From Brachypodium distachyon (lineage: Eukaryota > Streptophyta > Magnoliopsida > Poales > Poaceae): a DNA stretch of 64,000 nucleotides. The notes under the pieces are model-generated. The model saw only the letters and a list, made by a program, of their open reading frames with translations, was not told where the DNA came from and made no database searches. The position numbers were made by a program, and so were the translations under genes. Where the stretch lies: positions 23,387,584 to 23,451,583 of the forward strand of contig NC_016134.3 in the NCBI RefSeq assembly GCF_000005505.3. Direction: 5' to 3'. Positions 12,601-24,037 of the stretch are shown here, piece after piece (positions within the stretch are counted from its first letter, which is position 1; every line of letters begins with the position of its first letter).

Positions 12601-15600
12601 CTGCTGTATGAATTAAATGACAAAATGAGATTTGGTACCATGGCAGTCCTTGTAAACTCTCTCTGAATGTTCTGAAGCAAAATGCATACAGGTATACCGT
12701 GTCGGCATGCTGACATGCGGGGATATGGGGAAACGCCGGGAGACGCCCCGATACAGGTGCACCCAAGTATTCCCTGATTTTTAATTTAAAAAATAAAACA
12801 TTTCGGGACACGGCTTGCATGCGCGGGGACACGACGTGATATGGGAGATTGGGATGGCCAACAAAAAACCCTAACCTGCAAGATTGGGAACTATTCGCTC
12901 GAGCCGTCACCACGACCTGCCCCAAGTGCTCCTGCGATGCTGTGCCAGCACCGCAGCCGCTGGACGAGCCAGCCGGATGCCGCACCTTGATTCCTGACGC
13001 CGCTGGTTGCCGCGTGCTGCCGCAAATCGTCGCCGTCCGCCCTCCGGCCTCCAGCGTCCAACTCCGGGATCCGGCAGCAGGTAACCTACAAGCTCTTCTC
13101 TACCTTCCAGCGTCTTCCCTCTTCTCTACACCTCCATATCCCCTCTACTTCTGTTTTTTTCTTCTCTGAGCCTTTGCGCCTGTGCGTGTGCTGATGCCCA
13201 ATGCTTCTGTTTTAGAAGCATGGCATGTACTGGAGGGGGCAGTGGCACTGGCATGGCTGTTTTAGGAGGCATGTATGGTATTGGAGGCACAGGCAGTAGG
13301 AACGCAACAAATGGGGCAGTATCTTCTCTTACTATTTTTGTTTGTTTAATTGTTTATATTCACCGGTATGACTGTTTTTGGAAACTTCCGTATCCCATGT
13401 CCCCGTATGCATATCTTTGTATCAGTGCCAACGTAGATATCTAGTGTAAGCCATCTCCTCCATTACACTAACCTGATGTTCTGTCTCTAAATAAATCTAT
13501 CAATAAGGATCACAGGAAGGATTTTTTTCACAGGAAAAACAGACATGTTGGAAGTACAGGGATGTTCCTGAAAGAGCTCAACAAATCAATAAATTCATAA
13601 AATACTAGAGGCAGTTTTCACAAGGGATGTGGATAAAACAATCCCCCTTATCTAAACATCCCCTCAGAATAGAATAAAAACTATAAGCCATCTGACAGGC
13701 AAGTTTATGTTGTTGAAGGAAGAACCATTCACAATACAAACAGAAGCAACAACACAAATATTATGACAGTAAGGAGAAGAAAAGGTGGAAAAGAAACATA
13801 GCAATGCAAGCATTGCATGAATTGAGAAAAGGAACTATAATCAAATAACTGTAAGTATAATAACTCTGCTAATTACACATGCTACCTTTGCAAAATTAAG
13901 AACATGTGAAAACATACCTCCAAATCTTCAGCAGATGCTCCAGTTTTTGTGTCAGTAATGATTGTTTGAGATGAACTTTCGTTTCTGCAATATTTAAGAT
14001 ATTACACAATATGAGCTGCATTCAGATGGTGCAGGGAAGAATTGAAGGGGAAAGAGAAAACAACTACACATACCTGCTTGTCCCAGAATCAGTTGCAACT
14101 GATGAAACTCCTGTGGTCGCTGTAACAGGAGCAACAACAGCATTACTTGTTCCACCAGTTTGCATAACATAGGAAGAAGTGATGCCCGCATTGTACGACA
14201 GGCCATTAACAGGAGGAAGAGGCAAGTTTGATATCCTATCATGTGTGCTTGAAGCAATTATTCCAACCTCAGATGAAAACTGGTTGGCAGGAAACAAGAA
14301 GGCTCCACCGGAACAGAAGTGGATCCAACAGGGGCACTAGCAGTCGTTTCAGTTACCCGATCAGGCTGTTGAATTAATGCCTTTTCGGCTTGTTCACGTG
14401 CAACCTAAACAGAAAGCCAAAAGTAATTACAGATATATCCTACTCCCTCCGTCCCATATTAAGTGACTTTCTATTACATGTATCTAGACGCTTTTTAGGT
14501 ATAGATACATCCATATTTGATCAAATTTGAGTCACTTAATATGAGACGGAGGGAGTATATCTTATTAGACAATGAATATAGTTGTCATGTCAAAAGAAAA
14601 AACCTTTAGCTCATCAGGAATAGACCATTTGGATTCATTTGTCAGCTTGTTGTAATAGTACCTGAAAAAAAAGAATAGTGAGACTACGGAATAAAGAAAA
14701 TCCATGAACCAAATAACAAAAAAGTGGTGGCAATTATTTTCAATATGAACTTACTTTTGCCCTTCTGCTGTAGTAAATTCTTTCCATTCAGTTGAGGCAT
14801 CGGCTCTCTGTACCATCACCAAAAGTATGCAATTAAAAACTAGAAAGGGCATTTAATATATAACAAAAAAGAAGAAACACAAGTGAGCTGGTACTACAAG
14901 ACACTAACACGTTTCTTTTAGTTACCATAAGCATTTGGCCCCTGGGGGGGTAAAAATGAAGAATGCATGTTGGGCCCACTGTAAATACTTCTCGATTAAA
15001 ACTAAAAATTGCAAGAAATTTACATTGAAGAGATAAAAGAAAATTGGCAAAATGGGATGAAAGCGTAGTTACCAGGTTCGCTGGACATGAAATTGGTTCC
15101 AATCGATGGATCTAGATTGGGGTTTGAAATTGGTTCCCATCGGTGACGGATCTGACGAGGACATGCCCACTATGGATACAACCACCAACTCCCCAAGAGA
15201 AGGAACCACGCCCAAAGAATTGTACCCATGTGACAAAGGTGTTATCATGTGTCTACAAAACCATTTATTCCTACACATTGTCTATCAAATTAACCAATTG
15301 ACCAATCCAACGTTCAAAATTCATGAACTCGATCTCCTATTCATGAATCAGTGACTTGTACCCACCCAGCAGGCCCAAGTCGTACGAGGTAGTGAATCAC
15401 AAATTCGAATTGCAGGGCTGAACAAATCATGAATCAGGTAACCATGGATCAAAACAAGTTGCGCTTCACTTTTTTTTTCTCGATCACACACCAAGTGTGT
15501 GTGTCCTTTTGTATTAGAAGTAGCACCTTCACATATGAAAGAAGTCAGAGCACAACTAACCTCCAAAGGTGTCATCAACTCGGCAGGTTTCTTCCAACTT

Positions 15601-17116
15601 GATTGCCTTGTCCTCTTGTTGTAATAGTACCTAGACAAAGAACAACAGCAAGCAAAACAAATAAGACAAGAACACGAACCAACAAAATCACAGCGTACAT
15701 CATGAAGTTTTTACTGAAAATAGAAACTAAAACAAAGATGGCCTACTTTTTTCCAGCCTGTGAAGTATGCTCTTGCCAATCACAAGAGCTAGGTTCAGTT
15801 GAGCTGACCTGCACAGTTGCAATTGCAAACTGAGTTGTTGCGGTTGCAAGGGCAAGCATATCCAATTTTATGTAGGAGTAATAGACAATGGAATGATGTG
15901 GCAGAGGTCTTAAATTTTACATCGTAGATATAAAAATCATTACAACATGGTACAGATAAATCAAGTGATCAAAATGTACCAGAGGTCCCGCATTGCTTAC
16001 TGAAGAAGCTGACACAGACTGATGCCAAGGTTGCACCACCAGTGGAACAAGAGGTATGCTCTGACCTGGAGCTGTACCCCTGGGTTGAGCTACAGGAGGA
16101 ACCGATGTTGGTTGACACTGAAACTGAAATGTAGCATTAATAACTTTGGCAGCAAAGAAAACCATTCTACGTAAATACTTCTGGTAGTGAGAAGCATTCA
16201 ATATGCTAGCTAAATACCCATGCGTTTTTACAGATAAAACAAATTAGACTGCTGCTGAAGATAAATTAGATTAAGAACGTTATTATATATTAGTGGCATT
16301 TGCTAGTAATTCTATCTCAATCTTGATGGAAAACATCGTCACTATCTAAATTATTTAATAAATTTAATTGTTTGTGTTAGGAGGATAGAAGTTTTTAGTG
16401 CAATGGATACAGGGAGGTGACGGGCCACCGCCACCAACTGGCCCTTTTATAGGAGTAAAATAAAGATACATCAGAGGGAAACAGTAATTCAGTAAATAAC
16501 AAGATATACATTATGAGGTGGCATACAGGCGCCCATGGTGGCCATATGTCCACCACGGAATACAGCTTGCTGTTGTGGATGCATAGGCACTAATGACATA
16601 GGTCTATCTGCCTGATACACCGTGCGGACAGCTTGTGACGCAGGTGGAACATGACCAGAGTGAGGTATATGCTGCCCAGGTTGCGGAAAATGTGGCATCG
16701 ACCCTGGCATGCCCACGTTAGCTCCTGGCATGGCCTGACCAACAGGTCGAAACTGTTGAGGGGGCAGTTGAATGAACTGAGAAGGCTGTTGTGGAGGACC
16801 AGCGGGTCTAAACTGAAATAGAGCACATAAAAGCAACATTAAAAACATGACATACGATTACTAATTTGCATACTGCAGAAAGAAGCAAAAATCAGATGTC
16901 CTAGTTTACCTGCATGGGCATTGGTGGTCCCATATTTTGCGGTGGAGCAGTCGAACCCAATATAGGATACCTGGGAGGCTGCTTCAAAGACAATAAAGGG
17001 GATTACAAACTTGCACACCACAGAACAACAAGTAACCTTCATGCTGTGATTAACCACATCATGGTACTTACCTGAGGTGGCCCGGAAGGCTGCATATTAC
17101 TCGGCTTAAACCACAT
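3613..17116 (-). CDS. PRP40A: Pre-mRNA-processing protein 40A-like (WW and FF domains), with apparent frame lesions
   Basis: PRP40 is a U1 snRNP-associated splicing factor. Its WW domains bind Pro-rich partners, including splicing factors and the RNA polymerase II tail, and its FF domains act as further protein contacts. Exons read in order, high to low coordinate: 17072-17116 (ATG at 17116), 16910-16978, 16510-16812 and 15980-16123 encode a Pro/Gln/Met-rich N terminus. WW1 lies in 15747-15808 plus 15561-15630, and WW2 in 14755-14807 plus 14604-14661, each ending in a YYYNK strand. Then follow 14074-14404, 13918-13984 and 12175-12267. The FF region is 12013-12081, 11858-11935, 11656-11742, 11543-11577, 11311-11416, 10447-10527, 10265-10357, 10140-10193, 9943-10059, 9326-9424, 8290-8337, 8097-8189, 7836-7943, 7373-7437 and 5945-6045. 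The Lys/Glu-rich tail is 4995-5315, 3965-4051 and tentatively 3613-3630. Phases agree at every junction except exon 14074-14404 (331 nt, one short of phase), exon 5945-6045 (2 nt short), and a GC rather than GT donor after 4995. It may be a working gene with sequence errors or a decaying copy. Confidence 0.85.
4235..4771. mobile_element. Stowaway MITE split by a Tourist-type MITE
   Basis: The outer element starts CTCCCTCCATTCC at 4235 and ends GGAAGGGAGG at 4771, with TA on both sides. Its right arm is interrupted by an inner element at 4475-4752, which has about 25-bp inverted ends (sharing TCATAGTAGG and AGTAACTTA). The inner element is flanked by TTA at 4472-4474 and 4753-4755, the target signature of PIF/Harbinger (Tourist) elements. 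The whole nest lies in an intron near the 3' end of the PRP40A gene. Confidence 0.75.
5535..5800. mobile_element. Tourist-like remnant in a PRP40A intron
   Basis: The sequence starts with the motif GCTTGTTTGGTTGGAGGG, typical of grass Tourist-like ends, and is rich in GGAATT and AATTCC blocks. A matching right terminus is not clear, so this is probably a truncated copy. Confidence 0.35.
6363..6900. mobile_element. Insertion in a PRP40A intron: Tourist-like left end with GC-rich filler
   Basis: At 6366 a TTAGGGGCTGTTTGGTT motif marks a Tourist-like left end. The GC-rich interior (about 6480-6780) contains three loosely repeated units of the form 'TCTTCxTxxCxxGCAG'. Open frames on both strands here show no family and are compositional. 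The right end could not be fixed. Confidence 0.35.
12672..13445. mobile_element. GC-rich insertion in a PRP40A intron, hAT-like
   Basis: This 770-bp block lies between two well-defined PRP40A exons and differs sharply from its AT-rich intron. It begins with GGTATACCGTGTCGG and ends near CCCCGTATGC. The inverted-end similarity (ATGCATAC-GG) is weak and no clean target duplication was found. The interior contains a GC-rich open stretch (12849-13169) without recognisable homology, possibly captured gene sequence. Confidence 0.35.
14443..14555. mobile_element. Stowaway MITE
   Basis: This is a 113-bp near-perfect palindrome starting CTCCCTCCGTCCC and ending with its inverse. TA duplications lie at 14441-14442 and 14556-14557. 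It sits in the PRP40A intron between the WW2 exon and the next exon. Confidence 0.85.
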
Positions 17117-17161
17117 CAAACGATACAGAGAACAGGAAGAGCTCTTCCAAAGATTGACTGT

Positions 17162-18827
17162 CTGCCAAGTAACAAATTGAGATGTTAGAATATGGCATGC
17201 AGATGACACAATCAAATACTGAAGAAGAGTGCAACCACTAACTTAAACTCGCTGCGTGCCTTTTATCTAGTCTATCAATATGTGGTTATTTTATGTTTGC
17301 ACATAGGACAAGAAACAAATACAAGTTTCGCCAACTCCCTTTCCATCTCCCATGGAAAAAAAAAGAGAAGGTGGCCTTTCATTATGATGAGCAAACCCAT
17401 CAACAGATCAGACTCAACTCACCCAGTTAAGTGATACCCCAACTGTTACATTCGAGCCGCGCACCTCATCACTGCACCACCATCATTCAAACGCCTGATA
17501 TTCCGTGGTGGGTCAACAAGAATAGTGGCAACAGCGACAGCTAGCATGGTTTACGATCTGGGATGATGTGAACTCGCAGGAACAGCAAGCAAACACTTCT
17601 CAATAGGCTTCACCGAAGCAACGGGTAATTTTATCCAATAGCACAAGGCTGGACACACATGTTTTAACTCAGAAAAACCAACCTACTTTTACATGACCCA
17701 TGGGCTTGGCGTTACAGCCGACTCGACTGGGTACTTGTGCTGCAAGTAGACACAACTCTCTATCTTTAATTCAAAACTTAAAAAACAAAAGCTAAATTGC
17801 GGCAGATCACTTGCCTTACATCATGGCATTCAATCTTTACAACAGGAACCATCTAAAATAAATTAGGCTCCATAATTTGTTGTCTATATTCTATTTCAGT
17901 TCCTGTAGGTGGGCCCCAACCACCACCTTTCAAATTGCATGCAGGTGAACTCCTTGGCCTGATACCTTTAATGCGTGGAAGAGATAGAAGTAGGAAGCCG
18001 ATTTAATTTCTTGCCTCACAGAGAAACACCCCTTTTCGGTTACCAGCCAGCTTCTTTCCTTGGATATCTCCAACAACATAGAAAAGGAAGCTGCATGCAC
18101 TCTTTGTGTTGGCATCACCAGATCACCATGCGGATAATGCACGGAATGCTCCTGATTACTTGGGACTATTTTCTTAGCTATGAATCCTCCACAAGCATGC
18201 AACAAAAGAGGATGTTGATGATCCTCTTCCCGTCCAGGCGCATGCAAACCATATTCATGTACAGCGGTAATACTTGAACAGGTACACGTATCAGTATATC
18301 ACTTGATTTTTCCCAACTATAATACTCAAAATACCTTGGTACGTATACATCTCTGACTGTTCGCGCAGCTGCCTCCAGCACATGATATTGAACAGCCAGA
18401 GTGGCAACATCTTGAGGAACAACATACATGATCTTAAACGGACAGGGTGGCAACATCTCAAGGAACAAAAACGTCGGCAAGCGTACTATGGGACATATCA
18501 CCTTGACTCGAGTACGCAAGCCCTAACAGCTCACCTTGGAAGGCTGGAATTGCACAGAAGGCATGAAATTCTAGGGTTTTCTTAAACGGTTAAACCTCCT
18601 ACGGAGTACTCCGTACTATTTTAGAAACAAGATAGGAATGAAATTCTAGGGTTTACTTAAACCCCCTACTCTACTATTTTAGGAACAAGGTATTACTATT
18701 CAGGAGTAACATTACAATTTTCCGACAACTAATCTCTCCTAGAACTCCTCCTGGAAAACTAATACGGAGTAGTATATGCCAAATTCCTCATACAACAGCG
18801 AAGAAAATTAAAATTCTCTGAACTTAC
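17162..18827 (-). other. Long 5' UTR intron of PRP40A
   Basis: The donor GTAAGT lies at 18827-18822 and the acceptor (TTGGCAG) just above 17161. Overlapping open frames on both strands at 17930-18520 show no family motif and are taken as chance. No other gene was recognised inside. Confidence 0.6.
18566..18690. repeat. Short diverged tandem duplication
   Basis: Two diverged copies of a unit containing GAAATTCTAGGGTTT, then CTTAAAC and CTATTTTAG, follow each other at about 18566-18640 and 18640-18690. A palindromic CGGAGTACTCCG sits at the first joint, possibly a leftover transposon footprint. Confidence 0.5.
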
Positions 18828-19125
18828 GTTCCACGACTGCTTCGTTGCTACAAATGTTTTCGACCCGTCCCAGTGCGGTCGAGGAGCCGCCCTGCGCACG
18901 GTGGTCGATGACGCCGGATGGGTGGGTGGTTTCACGGGCGGAGGACCCAGTAGAGCAAGGTAGGGCGCTGAAACGGGGAATACGTTGTGGGGTGATCGGA
19001 GGAGAAACGGTCGGAAGCGAGAGAATCGAAGGGGAGATCAACCTGGGGTGGAGGCGCTCGCGCGAGGAGGAACGCGAGCTAGGGCTAGGGCGTGAGGCTG
19101 CGTGATGGGGGAGGGCAGCGCTCGC
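18828..19125 (-). other. 5' UTR exon and promoter-proximal region of PRP40A
   Basis: On the minus strand the GC-rich, CT-rich leader (with CCCTAGCCCTAGC) ends at an excellent splice donor, AAC|GTAAGT, at 18828. No long ATG frame fits it, so it is most simply a non-coding first exon. The transcription start is not determined. A poly-T tract and a short duplication (AGAGCAACGGAGC) lie just upstream. Confidence 0.55.
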
Positions 19126-19254
19126 GCGAGGAGGAAGACAGAGCAACGGAGCTTTTTTTTTTTTTTGAGCCAAACAGAGCAACGGAGCTAGGGGGCTGGG
19201 CCGCTCGGTAGCGAGAAGGGGCCGGCGTACGGAAGGAGGGGTGTATTACTGTAT

Positions 19255-20650
19255 TATAGTTGGCTGACGGGCCGGGCCTCTTTGCAAAGCCTGAAAACCC
19301 AGCGGGCCGTGCCGGCCCAGCCTGTTCCACGCCTGGGCCTCAGCCTCAGGCCCGGCCTGATTATTTTTTATTTTATTTTATATTAGATTTCCTTCGTCTG
19401 GCCCTTCAACCCTCGAAAATCTGGCTCAATCCTACTCATGTTTACATTTGGCTCATCGTCTCAACCAGTTTTGTCTCAAATCCAATCTTTTTTTATTTTT
19501 TTTCCTTTGGCCTTATGGACCTTGCTGGGCCCACAGGGCTTAACGGGCCTGGGCCGGCCTGACCAGGCTTCGTGTCGCGCCTGGGCCGAGAGGATGAATT
19601 AATTTTGAGGCCAGACTGGCACTATATAACCGGGCTAGGCCCATTTGTCCAGGGTCGGGCTAGCCCGGCACGTTGGCCATCATAGGGTGTATAGCTGGTC
19701 AATGGCCCGCTCCGCTACCAACCGGGTTTAGCCCGGCCCAGGCCCCTGGCCGGCATATAAGCGGGTTGTATCGTGTCGGGCCATTAAGGCGGAAGGCATC
19801 CTAGACATGGACCACCAGCCCAGCCGGTCAGTAGGGCCGTTTAGCCTCACGGTCTCATACAAAATACAAAAGGAAAATGCAAAAAAAAAAGAAAACAGCG
19901 GCCACAAAGAAGTTCACGGGAAGCTAAGAAAACCCTAGCAGTCGTCTTTGAGGAAGCTCCGATCTCCGGCGGTTCCCCCTCGTCTCTCACAGATCATCTG
20001 GCATTGAGAGACGAGGGGAACCACGAATCAACATCTAACATCTAGTTTTGCCACTTTTTTTTGTTAAGTTTGTGAATTCTTCTCAGTAGCGTCTTGGCGA
20101 TGGAGATGTCGTCGTCTAGAAGATTTATGTCCTCACTCCTTCATCGTCCTGGTGTAGACGTTGCAACCTATGTCATGCAGTTAGTGGTTCTAATGACATG
20201 TCTTTTTGTGTTATTATATTTTCTTTGTTAATTCATTGATGGAGAAGCAGTTTTATAACTTGTGTCGCAAGGGGTATGTCCTGGGCCATGGTGCGTTCAA
20301 TGATCTTATGTTCTTAGTTTTTGAGGTGGGTGGCTCATGCGGCTCTTCAAAACCTTTGAAATTAGTTTAATTCGAGAATCATCCAGATGCGGAGGGTGGA
20401 TCAAGAGAAAATTACTTCCAAGGACTAAAATAAATCTTTTAGTTTTGTTAAGTATCTTAATTGTTTTGTGTTTAATCGTGTATACATCTATTGTACTACT
20501 TGTTTCATGAATCAATAAAGCCAGATCGTTTTTTTCTATAAAAAAATGTTAAACGGGTCAGGTCGTAGGACCAATCATGGCCCAAGCTAGATCAGGGCCG
20601 CACGGCTCGTTTAGCCGCGTGCAGGGCAGACCAGCTGCTCCAGTTGACGT
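19255..20650. mobile_element. Nested GGGCC-rich repeat complex
   Basis: Blocks at about 19255-19860 and 20540-20650 are built from GGGCC, GGCCC and TAGCCCGG words, typical of grass hAT-like non-autonomous elements. Between them (about 19870-20540) lies a different sequence that ends with AATCAATAAAG followed by T-rich DNA, like the 3' end of a retroposed transcript or LINE. It shares homology with 36.4-36.6 kb. Exact ends could not be fixed. Confidence 0.45.
19966..20021. repeat. Hairpin with GGTTCCCC/GGGGAACC stem
   Basis: Inverted arms GGTTCCCC-TCGTCTCTCA and TTGAGAGACGAGGGGAACC enclose a loop of about 14 nt. A related hairpin occurs at 36528-36579 with a different loop. Confidence 0.65.
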
Positions 20651-20659
20651 ATTCGCAAT

Positions 20660-21012
20660 GAGTTGTACCTTTTTTGGTGATGCGGTCGACGAGCTCTCTT
20701 CAGTCTGTACTCACAAGATATGCAACTTTTTATTTTCCTGCAAATCTTGCTGATTTGTGGCACCTAGCTATTAGTACCATCACAGTCGATAAGCTCGGTC
20801 ATGATCAGCTCCTTGAGCTGATATGCACATCCTCTATACAACACAACTCACTCCTTGATGACCCACAAGTGGTGTAGAGGATCGCTGAAATCTTCGACAA
20901 GAAGTATCACAATCCAAATTTATAGTTTGACACGATGCAATCATGAGAATATTAGTAAGACTTTAGGAACTAAGGCGTCGCCCTTAATTACATATGTGTG
21001 TCAAAAGTTCTT
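20660..21012. other. Intergenic, no gene recognised
   Basis: Short open frames only. No motif, repeat end or splice pattern that I could support. Confidence 0.4.
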
Positions 21013-21020
21013 AAAAGCAG

Positions 21021-21543
21021 TATGGGTGGCTATCGGGCCGGGCTTTTTTGAAAAGCCCCGTAGCCCGACGGGCTTGGCCCGTTTCTGCCTGGCCCGACAC
21101 ATAATTAATCGGGCCGGGCCGGCCCGAGGCCCCGTCTATGCCACAGCTGGGCTTCAACCTCAGGTCCTGGGGTCGTTTATAGATAGATATATATATACAC
21201 ATTTGGCCCCTTGGCCTTCTCAATTTGGCCCAGCTCACCATTTTTTTTTCTATTTTAGCCCGCCATTTCTTCTTGTTGTGGCCTAGCCCACCTTATTTTT
21301 CCATTTTTCTTTTAATCTGGCCCGGCCCAACATGCTTTTTTTCTTTTTTCAGTAATGTGGCCCATGTGACGAGGTAGGCCCGTCGGGCCTTAACGGGCCA
21401 GGGCCGGGCTCGGTGCCGTGCCTGGGCCTAGAGGTTGCGTTTTCGAGCCGGCGCGGCCCCTCTATTGTTGGGCTTCATCGGGCCGCGCCCGGGCCAGGCC
21501 CGTTTATCCCAAACTAGGCAGGCCGACCCGATAGCCACCTATA
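21021..21543. mobile_element. hAT-like GGGCC-rich MITE
   Basis: The element is about 523 bp, with inverted ends TAT[G/A]GGTGGCTATCGGG. Imperfect 8-bp flanks lie at 21013-21020 (aaaagcag) and 21544-21551 (gaaagctg), with 6 of 8 matching. The interior is packed with GGGCC and GGCCC. It is non-coding. Confidence 0.65.
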
Positions 21544-23168
21544 GAAAGCTGATGAGAGTAATAGCATTTCGAATAGAAATAGTAACAAATTCCCGGTTTT
21601 CACCAAAAAAATATTAAAGTTGTAATTTAGAGACTAAAAGCGTAGGCATAGGGTGAAAAGCAAGACGTTACATGGATGAGATTATTTATGTACTCTCACT
21701 GATTCATAATAAATGTCATTGATTTAGTACAAAGTGTTGCCGACAACATCACCCCTTAACTCGCATGTGATAACATCCTCGCAAGCCCCTTGTCGCAAAG
21801 AAGGAGAGAGGGGGTCTCCGTGAACCAGACCCTGAGTTGGCAGGAAAACATCTATATCCAACGAACTGAATTGTACTCCCTCTGATCTGTAATTAGTGTC
21901 TGAGACAGTACAAAAATCTGAAACATTTATTATGGATCGGAGGGAGTACCTGGTAGTATATATTGTAACTACTAACTAGATAGAGAGTTTTGGAAAGGAT
22001 CGCAATCTCGTCCACTTCTATTTCCGTCCCTTCTTGGATACTGTATGCACGGGATCTTACAAGCTCAGATGCTAGATGGAAGCAGTTAGTACATACACGT
22101 GTGGCCGACGAACTTGATACTCCTACATACTGCATTGTCAGGATAACATCCAGATTTTGCGTTTACGACCAGCTGGGTACATCCCACATTCATGCCTCAA
22201 GTTTTTCAGTACACACATTTTCCACCAAATGATCTCAGTGCATTCTTCTTTTGTTTTTACCATCTCCCCACCAATATTGTGACATCGCCTCTGATATTCC
22301 TTTGCAAACATGTTGAGGTAGTTTGAGGACGGACAACGCATATGATAGGATATTGTGTGCCACCGATTTAAGAAGCACTTTATACCTTCCCTCGAACCGA
22401 TAGCTTCGTTTCCTTCAACCATTCGCTCTAAATTGCCTACTCAATCAATTAGGATACGAAAACATACATTTCGGTCCATCCCAATCAGTAGGTACGTAGC
22501 CCCATAAATATTTGTCTCTCAAAACTTCAGTTAAGATTTCCAGTCATGCACAAATGGTTGCCCGAGTATCCACCAGCGTGTTCAGCCTAAAGAAGATACT
22601 CGATTCCGTCGTGGTAATTAACCATCTGCTTAGAAACTGCAAAATAATACATAAACACCTGATCAGAAGCGGCCTCATTATGTTCATCCGCCCACATTAA
22701 GATCAGAAAATAATCGGCAAAATAAGACGTTCAACACCATCAGACCATCCCCGACTGACCTTGTGCCCAAAAGATGCACAATAATTCGTAAGCACTCAAT
22801 TGAGAGTGATCGCATTCTGTTCATCCACCCACATTTAAGATCAGAGAATCATTGGAAGGTTCGACACCATGGGATCACCCGACTAACCCTGTTGCCAACG
22901 ACATCACCATTTTTTTCCATGTGATAACATCCTAGTAGCCCCCGCCCCAGGTGCAAAGCAAAAGTAGGGCAAGGGGAAAGTGTGTCTCCTTGTCTTAGAC
23001 CTTGGGTCGGCAAAAAGACAATTGTCCCCGACGAATTTAACCAAACCTGACACTATACCCTTTTTTTTACTAGCTCTTTTCCTAAATATAAGAATCATAT
23101 TTTTGTTTTTAGTCAAACTGGTCAAACTTATAGAAAAATGTATCAACATTTAGTGTATCAAATAAGTA
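21544..23168. other. Intergenic upstream of ClpC, with MITEs
   Basis: A short Stowaway MITE lies at 21876-21946 (CTCCCTCTG to CGGAGGGAG, TA-flanked). Two related stretches (about 21740-21830 and 22870-23000) share 'CACCCCTTAACT/CACCATTTTTT...GTGATAACATCCT' wording, as if part of a duplicated repeat. No gene was seen. Confidence 0.45.
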
Positions 23169-23282
23169 CTCCCTCCGTTCCATATTTTTTGTCTCAAATT
23201 TGATTAAAAATGGATATAGCTAATTACTAAAAAGTGTCTAGATACATGTAGCATTGCGGCAAGAATTATGAAACGGAAGGAG
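23169..23282. mobile_element. Stowaway MITE nested in an older repeat
   Basis: The ends are CTCCCTCCGTTCC at 23169 and GGAACGG-like inverse at 23282, with a hairpin interior. The flanking DNA (about 23070-23168 and 23284-23320) looks like the two halves of another Stowaway element (CCTAAATATAAGA ... ). Confidence 0.6.
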
Positions 23283-23573
23283 CAAACCTTATATCATGGT
23301 GGATCTTATAAAACTAATTTAGAGATTAGGACAAACTTAAGACTATTTACACTTAACGGGGCGTGTAACTAGTAACAGTGAGCATATAAAAAAGTTACAG
23401 CATACACATGCAACGCGTATGAGTCGGATCAGCACGAATCTTAATGTTCGTCGTTCCTCCACCTCCCACGGGCCACGGATAAAATTGACGTCTGCCTTCT
23501 GTCTGATCTGCTGTTCGTCTCAAAGTCTGTCTGTCACCAACAACTCCGTTTAGGACCCGCTCCCCTTCTCTCC

Positions 23574-23585
23574 TATATGTATATA
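23574..23585 (+). promoter_or_regulatory. TATA box of the ClpC gene
   Basis: TATATGTATATA lies about 25-30 bp upstream of a plausible transcription start near 23605, ahead of a CT-rich leader. It is the only good TATA element between the upstream repeats and the gene. Confidence 0.5.
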
Positions 23586-23604
23586 GGCGACCATCGTCCC
23601 CTTT

Positions 23605-23734
23605 ACTCGCGACTGTACATTGCGGAGTGGATCGGAGATGCATCTGGGGGACGTGATCTCTTTTGTTCGTAATTAATTTGGGGAAGCCCTAATTCTTCCT
23701 TTTGTTGTCGTTCTGCGCAAGGGTCCTCTCGTAG
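23605..23734 (+). other. 5' UTR exon of ClpC
   Basis: This leader ends at a consensus donor, CTCGTAG|GTGAGC (after 23734). The matching acceptor TACACAG ends at 24010, giving a 5' UTR intron of about 276 nt. The start codon lies 27 nt into the next exon. Confidence 0.5.
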
Positions 23735-24037
23735 GTGAGCAAATCCGATCCCAACGATCTTGGTCAAAAAATCTGATCCCAACGATCTTCTAATCAACCA
23801 ATCCATGCATGGTCCGATCGATTACGCCTTTCTTCTTCTTCCCGATCGATCACGCAGAGATCACAACCGTTTTGGTACTAAAGGTTTCCAAATCCAATTC
23901 GGATTGCAATGCCGAGGATCAAACTAGTATTTCGGTTATAACAAATCAATATATTGTTTTTCTTCCTCCCCCTCTTGACGGAATTATTATCTGCCCTGTT
24001 GTATACACAGGTTGCCGGAATCCATCTAGCCATTGCC

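Noticed and set aside
12596..13169. Possible gene in a GC-rich block inside PRP40A
   Set aside because: No family resemblance. Composition and position fit a transposon with filler DNA.
17930..18520. Overlapping 100-113 aa frames on both strands
   Set aside because: They lie in the PRP40A 5' UTR intron, lack motifs and have no splice support.
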